DNA of 64,000 nucleotides from Ophiodon elongatus (taxonomy: Eukaryota > Chordata > Actinopteri > Perciformes > Hexagrammidae), in assembly GCA_016806645.1 (NCBI GenBank), contig JACSYO010001636.1:722001-786000 (forward strand). Direction: 5' to 3'. Both the position numbers and the translations under genes were made by a program. Positions 59,701-64,000 of the stretch are shown here, in pieces; within the stretch, counting starts at the first letter, position 1, and each line of letters opens with the position of its first letter. The notes below the pieces were generated by a model. It was not told the DNA's origin and ran no database searches. It saw only the letters and a list, made by a program, of their open reading frames with translations.

Positions 59701-61795
59701 CGTGGTCGCTAAGACAACCGGAGCGCTTCCTGTTTCCCTTGGAGCCGAGCAACTACCGACAACCGGCCCGCCATGTCTAGCTGCCGGGGAATCAGAAGCC
59801 GGGAGATCGTAGCCGATGGCAGACAGAACTGCACAGTCAGGCTTATAGGGAACCAGACTAAACGCTGAAGGTGTCATTGTTCTATAGCCATTACATGGAG
59901 CAAGCTACATTTACTTTATAACGATGAGTCGAAACAGAAAACGGATCTATCGGCACTGTAAAATGCACTTTTAAACGAGGAGCTGTCATGCTTGGTTGAT
60001 GGCGGTGGCCCCTGTGGACAAAAGCGCTCGTGTGTCCGGGCGCCAGGGTCCCTTTAGAAAAGCGCTCGTTTTACTGCAGCGGGGTCCGTCGGTATTCAAT
60101 TCACACTGTTTCATAACCAGTTAAAAGTTCCTCACAGTAACTTTGAGTGAGTGATGCGAGCACTTCTTCCACCACGGACCCTTTGATGTCCACCATCACA
60201 TGATTTATAGATCAAACCCAGATCACCCCACAGAAGATGCTCTCTTGAGGTGCAGTCCAGAAAACAGTGTTTCCAAAGAAGCCGCATACATCAGACTGCA
60301 TGACGGGGAGAAAAAATGTCTATCAAAGACGCAAACTGCCCATACACCCATGTACTCTTCTTCCTCTGAGCCTTAGAGCTCCATTGTTGAGCAGCTGTTT
60401 TAGCAAATTACTGAGCGTTCCTAAAATACACATTTGTGAGGTGTTTTACGTGTTCAGTAGGGAGCAGTGCCGGAGTGGAGAACCACAAGCAGGGTAGGGA
60501 GCTCACAGAGTCCAACTGCAGCCTCGACCTTTTTAAAAGGAAAATGTAAGGGCTGTGACTGTCGTCACCGTACACGATGACTTCATTTACGAGTTCCAGT
60601 CCGATTGAGAGCGTTGTAGATCGTTTTCCTGCCTCCACGCTGGCGTCAGCCGTTGCTGGAGTCTCCGTCCATCTGTCCGCCATGATACCTCAGGGAGGGA
60701 GGGAGTGTCTTCACATTTGGCACAAACACCCACCTGGACTCAAGGATGAACTGATTAGAATTGTGGTGGTAAAAGGTCACTTTGACCGCACAAATCGCCA
60801 TAACTCAAGAATTCATATGCTAATTATGACAATTTGACACAAATGTCTAACAGGCTGAAATGATGACTAACGGATGTAAACTGCACCTTGACTGGTTTTG
60901 CGGAGGCTTACAACCACGAGGAGCTAATTTGAGTTTACTCTTATTTTAATGAGGTGAATCTGCAACGACACCACGGGAGGTTTCTCCGGGGAGACTTCGA
61001 GTGAGCGTCACCTCCCAGGAAGGCCAAACCAAGCAGGAAGACTTTGATACGGTACGTTATACTTGTCTAGTTCAACCTCTCTTGGCAATGGTCTTCCTGT
61101 GAAGGCGTCAAAGAACGGAGAAAGTAGCCTTGTTTTTAGATCCACCATTATGCATTTTTTAGATTGTCCTGTGGATGAAAGGACGACTCACCCCGGTGAA
61201 CTGTGTCTTTGTGTGTCTTTGTGTGTCTTTGTGTACGCAGGTGCTGCTCACCATTGGAAGGAAAGCCTTCACCGGTGACATTGGCCTGGAGCGTGTTGGG
61301 GTGCAGTGCAACCAGGAGTGCGTTAAATCCGCTCGCGTTCCTTTTGATCTATCGGTGTGTGCGTGGCAGGTTTTGTTGAGTGTGTGTTCGTGTGTCTTCT
61401 TTTCTGTGCGCAGCACCGGCAGGATCCTGGTGAACGAGAGCGATCAGACCAGCGTAGATCACATTTACGCCATCGGATCGGTGCAGCACGGACGCCCCTC
61501 CACCACAGGCCTCTCGGTGCATGCTGGGACGCTGCTGGCCCGTCGACTCTACGGAGGAGACGGCGTCTTGGTATGCAGTCGGGAAAATAGTTCACACTGG
61601 TTGTGTATTGTTGTGCGTGAGCCAAGCGCCGCATATGAGACAATAAAGATGGAATTGATTGGAGGTGATATCATTTTTCATTCACAGTGTGATTACACCA
61701 ATGTGCCCACTGTTGTGCTGACTCCGCTGGAATATGCTGCCTGTGGACTGTCTGAGGAGAAAGCCAATCTAACACTTGGAGAAGCCAGTGTGGAG

Positions 61796-61839
<44 letters not shown>

Positions 61840-61990
61840 ATGTACATACTCAAACAAACAGGATCTAAAATCAAAAATGTCTGCCCTCTTGCAGGTGTAT
61901 CACAGCTACTACTGGCCACTGGAGTGGGCACTTCCTGCCCGGGATAAAAACTCCTGCTATGTGAAAGTCATCTGCCACATCCCCGACCAT
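54863..61990 (+). CDS. thioredoxin-reductase-like protein lacking the redox cysteines, 3' end beyond window
   Basis: Homologue of cytosolic thioredoxin reductase, a FAD/NADPH pyridine-nucleotide disulfide oxidoreductase. Exons: 54863-54952, 56053-56125, 56460-56576, 56848-56990, 57962-58077, 58193-58418, 58500-58550 (end uncertain), 60980-61051, 61241-61317, 61414-61570, 61688-61795, 61895-61990; 442 codons in frame. FAD motif VIGGGSGGLAVAKEAA; LVIATGDRPRYPGVPGD; LVVGG; ECAGFL; VLTPLEYAACGLSEEKA; VYHSYYWPLEWALPARD. Exon borders fit the family where I can compare them. Odd: the active-site block LGGTCVNVGC of the family reads LGGSSVNMDS; VMVRS..LRGFD reads VMLQP..LPGFD; IYAIGD reads IYAIGS; NWGYR is not found. 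Reductase activity is therefore not expected. The exon 7-8 join is weak. The His-Glu pair and Cys-Sec tail exons of the family were not found up to 64000. The gene lies next to nfyb, as TXNRD1 does in human. Confidence 0.85.
55230..55332. repeat. small transposon relic ending in ...gcagcccta
   Basis: ctgacattttatagacaaag, cagattaatccataatgaga and attgcagcccta match the relic in hal intron 14 (about 43105-43185). Confidence 0.6.
56404..56456 (+). repeat. (CTCCT)n forming the pyrimidine tract of txnrd-like exon 3
   Basis: Pentanucleotide run (ctcctctcct units) ending in cctccag, the acceptor of the exon that encodes the altered active site. A similar (CCTCTC)n run at 58148-58180 precedes exon 6. 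Confidence 0.9.
56718..56816 (+). repeat. compound AT/ATAG/GCATAT microsatellite
   Basis: atatatag, tagata and catatg units one after another, about 30 bp upstream of txnrd-like exon 4. Confidence 0.9.
57003..57940. other. txnrd-like intron 4, nothing recognisable
   Basis: Open frames on both strands are short and show no family features. No repeat was identified. Confidence 0.5.
58551..60979. other. repeat-laden intron 7 of the txnrd-like gene
   Basis: Holds a dispersed repeat copy (58715-58850) and, from about 59050, a stretch with hAT-like character: gtggtgtc near its left edge (59052) and gacaccac near its right edge (60967-60974). A minus-strand frame at 60408-60683 (MADRWTETPATADASVEAG) could be a transposase start, but no homology can be claimed. 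It interrupts a region that is compact in the family's protein sequence. Confidence 0.45.
61798..61837 (+). repeat. (AC)n directly after the txnrd-like exon 11 donor
   Basis: Exon ends GTGGAG; the donor gtacac runs straight into about 40 bp of CA repeat. Confidence 0.95.
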
Positions 61991-64000
61991 GTATTGCTTT
62001 TTCTTTTTTTTTTAAACTGCGATTATCAATATTTTGATATTAACATTAGATCAAATAATTCTGTGTAAAGTGAAAGGTTTTGCTTGTGGTGACGAACCCA
62101 CAGAGAATTCTCACCAACTCTCCGGTTCCCCTCAGCTCTTTTAGCGTCTTTCAGCTCGTTGTTTTGGTTTTACCGCCCACAACTTGAAAAGTCACAACAA
62201 GGAGTTTATTTCCTGGTTATGAAACAGTCTTAATTTAATACTGATGCCTCTATAATGACTTGCATAATCAAACAAGACCATCGGCAAGAAGATTGGCTGG
62301 TTCTATCTAGTTATTCTTAACGCTTGTCATCGGGACCGATTCCCCCGCGACATGTGATAAAACGATTTTCGGCACGCAGACTTGTGGAGACCTGCGTTTA
62401 CATTTTCACAGGCAAAGTTTGGCAGCGAGTCGAACGTTGGCTAGTTAAAAGTAAGCAGGAGGAGGTTTTTCTTCAGAGAACTTTATTTTTTAGCCTAAAT
62501 TTCGTGGTTGAGGCTGATTCTGGGACTGGATCAACGAAGAGAAATAGACAAGAATTGAGCGAAGAGCAAATAAAGCTCAAAGGGACAGAGCACGAGGGAA
62601 AAGTCAAGTCAAGAGAGAATTTAAAAGGATTCAGAACCGATCTTAAGTGGTCCCTCTGCCTCCTAGACGGTTTTACATCAACATATCATTTTACACTGGT
62701 GAAACAAAGCTAGCTAAAACAAAGCTAGCTAAAACAAAGCTAGCTAACGCTTTGGCTGACATTTGTTGAATGCAGCTAACGGGCATTTGTCGAGCAAAGC
62801 AAGCGCTGCAAAGCTTTCTGGGATCATGAGCACGATGACCAACACGCTTTGTATAGTTTGTATAGGGCTGAGGGGCTGGACCACTGAAGTGAGTAAACCT
62901 ACATATGACCCAGTGGCATCTTTCTTTCACTCGCTAGCCGGATCCAGATCTGGGGTTTGGTCCACGGGGTCTGCCGAGATCGGCACAAGAGGAATGTTCC
63001 TCGTAGGCGCTTTAACATCTTGTAGAGACGGGCGTTCGATATCTGACGGCCCGAAGCTTGATTCAGTGGCCCGTCGCTACACATCGTGTCATTTGTGTCA
63101 AATGAAGAACGACACTTGACGGATGACGGCCGAACCAGTCAGACCTCATTGTTCTGCTCCAGAAAGCGCTGCAGTCGGTTTGACGTTTAAGCAGCTAAAC
63201 AATGAACATGAGTGTTATACGAAGAGAGGAGCTATCACTATTTAATCACATCCGATACTTAACATATAATGAGGCAACTGTGTAGTTCTAGTTATGTCCA
63301 AACTAATTGAAGACCCCCACACACTGTGTGACCCGCAGCACCTCAGCTATAAAGTAGTGAGATTCTCTTCCTCTCCCTCTGGAGAGATTTAGTCATAATG
63401 CCTCCAATTGTGCATTGGTTCACAGCACATTACTCCACCCACCCCTTTGTTATATTTTTAGCTCTTTCCAACAATTGACTTGGCACCACTCAAGATAACT
63501 GCATTTCAGAATGCGTCCCTGCCAAGCTGGTAGTAACTGTGCTAATTCCAATTTCCACTGCTCGTTCTCACGTCATTCCCTGTCTGCAGCCATCAGAGCC
63601 AGCCAACCAGCTTCTCAGATGTCTTCATTTGTTTTTGTGGGTTTAAATGGGTTGGGGGATTTCTTGAAGTCGGTCTGGAGACTTGGACTAGAAGAGACTA
63701 GAATTTGGGACTTCCTGCTGACATGACAGCAGGGATTCTGACTCACACACGTAGGACCTTGGACCTCATCTTTGGACATGACCCTGGTGCCTGACAGCTT
63801 GCTATAAAAGACCCCCTGGAGGACTGGGACTCCATTAAGACATGACTGATCTGACATGTGAACTAGACTCGTTGTGGACCTTAGGGACTTGGAACCAGCA
63901 TCGGACTTGATAACCGAGGACTTTGGTCTCTATTCAGCCATTTTATTTCCAACTCTTACTAACACATCGAAGTGCTTGAACTCAACGACTATGTGGCATG
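61991..64000. other. probable intron of the txnrd-like gene, right edge of window
   Basis: No exon matching the expected ERVVGFHVLGP block, the His-Glu catalytic block or a Cys-Sec C terminus was found. A triple repeat of acaaagctagctaa lies at 62704-62747. Confidence 0.5.

Noticed and set aside
60408..60683. Minus-strand frame starting MADRWTETP as a gene
   Set aside because: Lies in the transposon-rich intron of the txnrd-like gene. It may be a transposase fragment, but nothing can be matched from the sequence alone.

Overview
This is nuclear DNA of a ray-finned (teleost) fish. The supporting signs are genes split into many short exons with GT-AG splice sites, dense dinucleotide microsatellites, L2-type LINE fragments, many small DNA-transposon relics of kinds common in teleosts, and proteins that read as vertebrate orthologues. 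No bacterial, viral or CRISPR feature was seen.

Layout. (1) Positions 1-17.4 kb, minus strand: a podocalyxin/CD34-family sialomucin. Its signal-peptide exon is at 17.36 kb, followed by a 12-kb first intron full of repeats, a mucin exon with a 15-bp coding tandem repeat at 4.9-5.2 kb, a small cysteine-bearing region and a membrane-spanning exon at 1.2 kb. The cytoplasmic-tail exon lies beyond the left edge. (2) 17.4-34.7 kb: no recognisable host gene. It holds a decayed L2-like LINE (19.0-20.6 kb), a second LINE (31.6-34.6 kb) interrupted by a hAT-type element and expanded by an in-frame 30-bp repeat, MITEs and microsatellites. (3) 34.8-46.9 kb, plus strand: histidine ammonia-lyase (hal), 20 coding exons, all read here. 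Extra copies of its exons 4-6 lie upstream of exon 1, and a transposon in the last exon supplies the stop codon. (4) 46.9-53.3 kb, minus strand: nfyb, the histone-fold B subunit of the CCAAT-binding factor NF-Y, tail-to-tail with hal. (5) 54.7 kb to the right edge, plus strand, head-to-head with nfyb: twelve exons of a thioredoxin-reductase-like protein. The reading frame is kept, but both active-site cysteines are serine, two NADPH-phosphate-binding arginines are gone and the FAD-site aspartate is serine. Its C-terminal exons lie beyond the window.

The genes do not form a pathway: hal starts histidine breakdown, nfyb is a general transcription factor, and the sialomucin acts at the cell surface. 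The nfyb-txnrd neighbourhood matches the human NFYB-TXNRD1 order (established knowledge), so the txnrd-like gene is probably the positional counterpart of TXNRD1 or of a teleost-duplicated copy. The most interesting observation is that this copy looks like a reductase that has lost its redox chemistry. Other points are the partial duplication upstream of hal, the transposon-made hal C terminus, and the repeated placement of microsatellites directly against splice sites.
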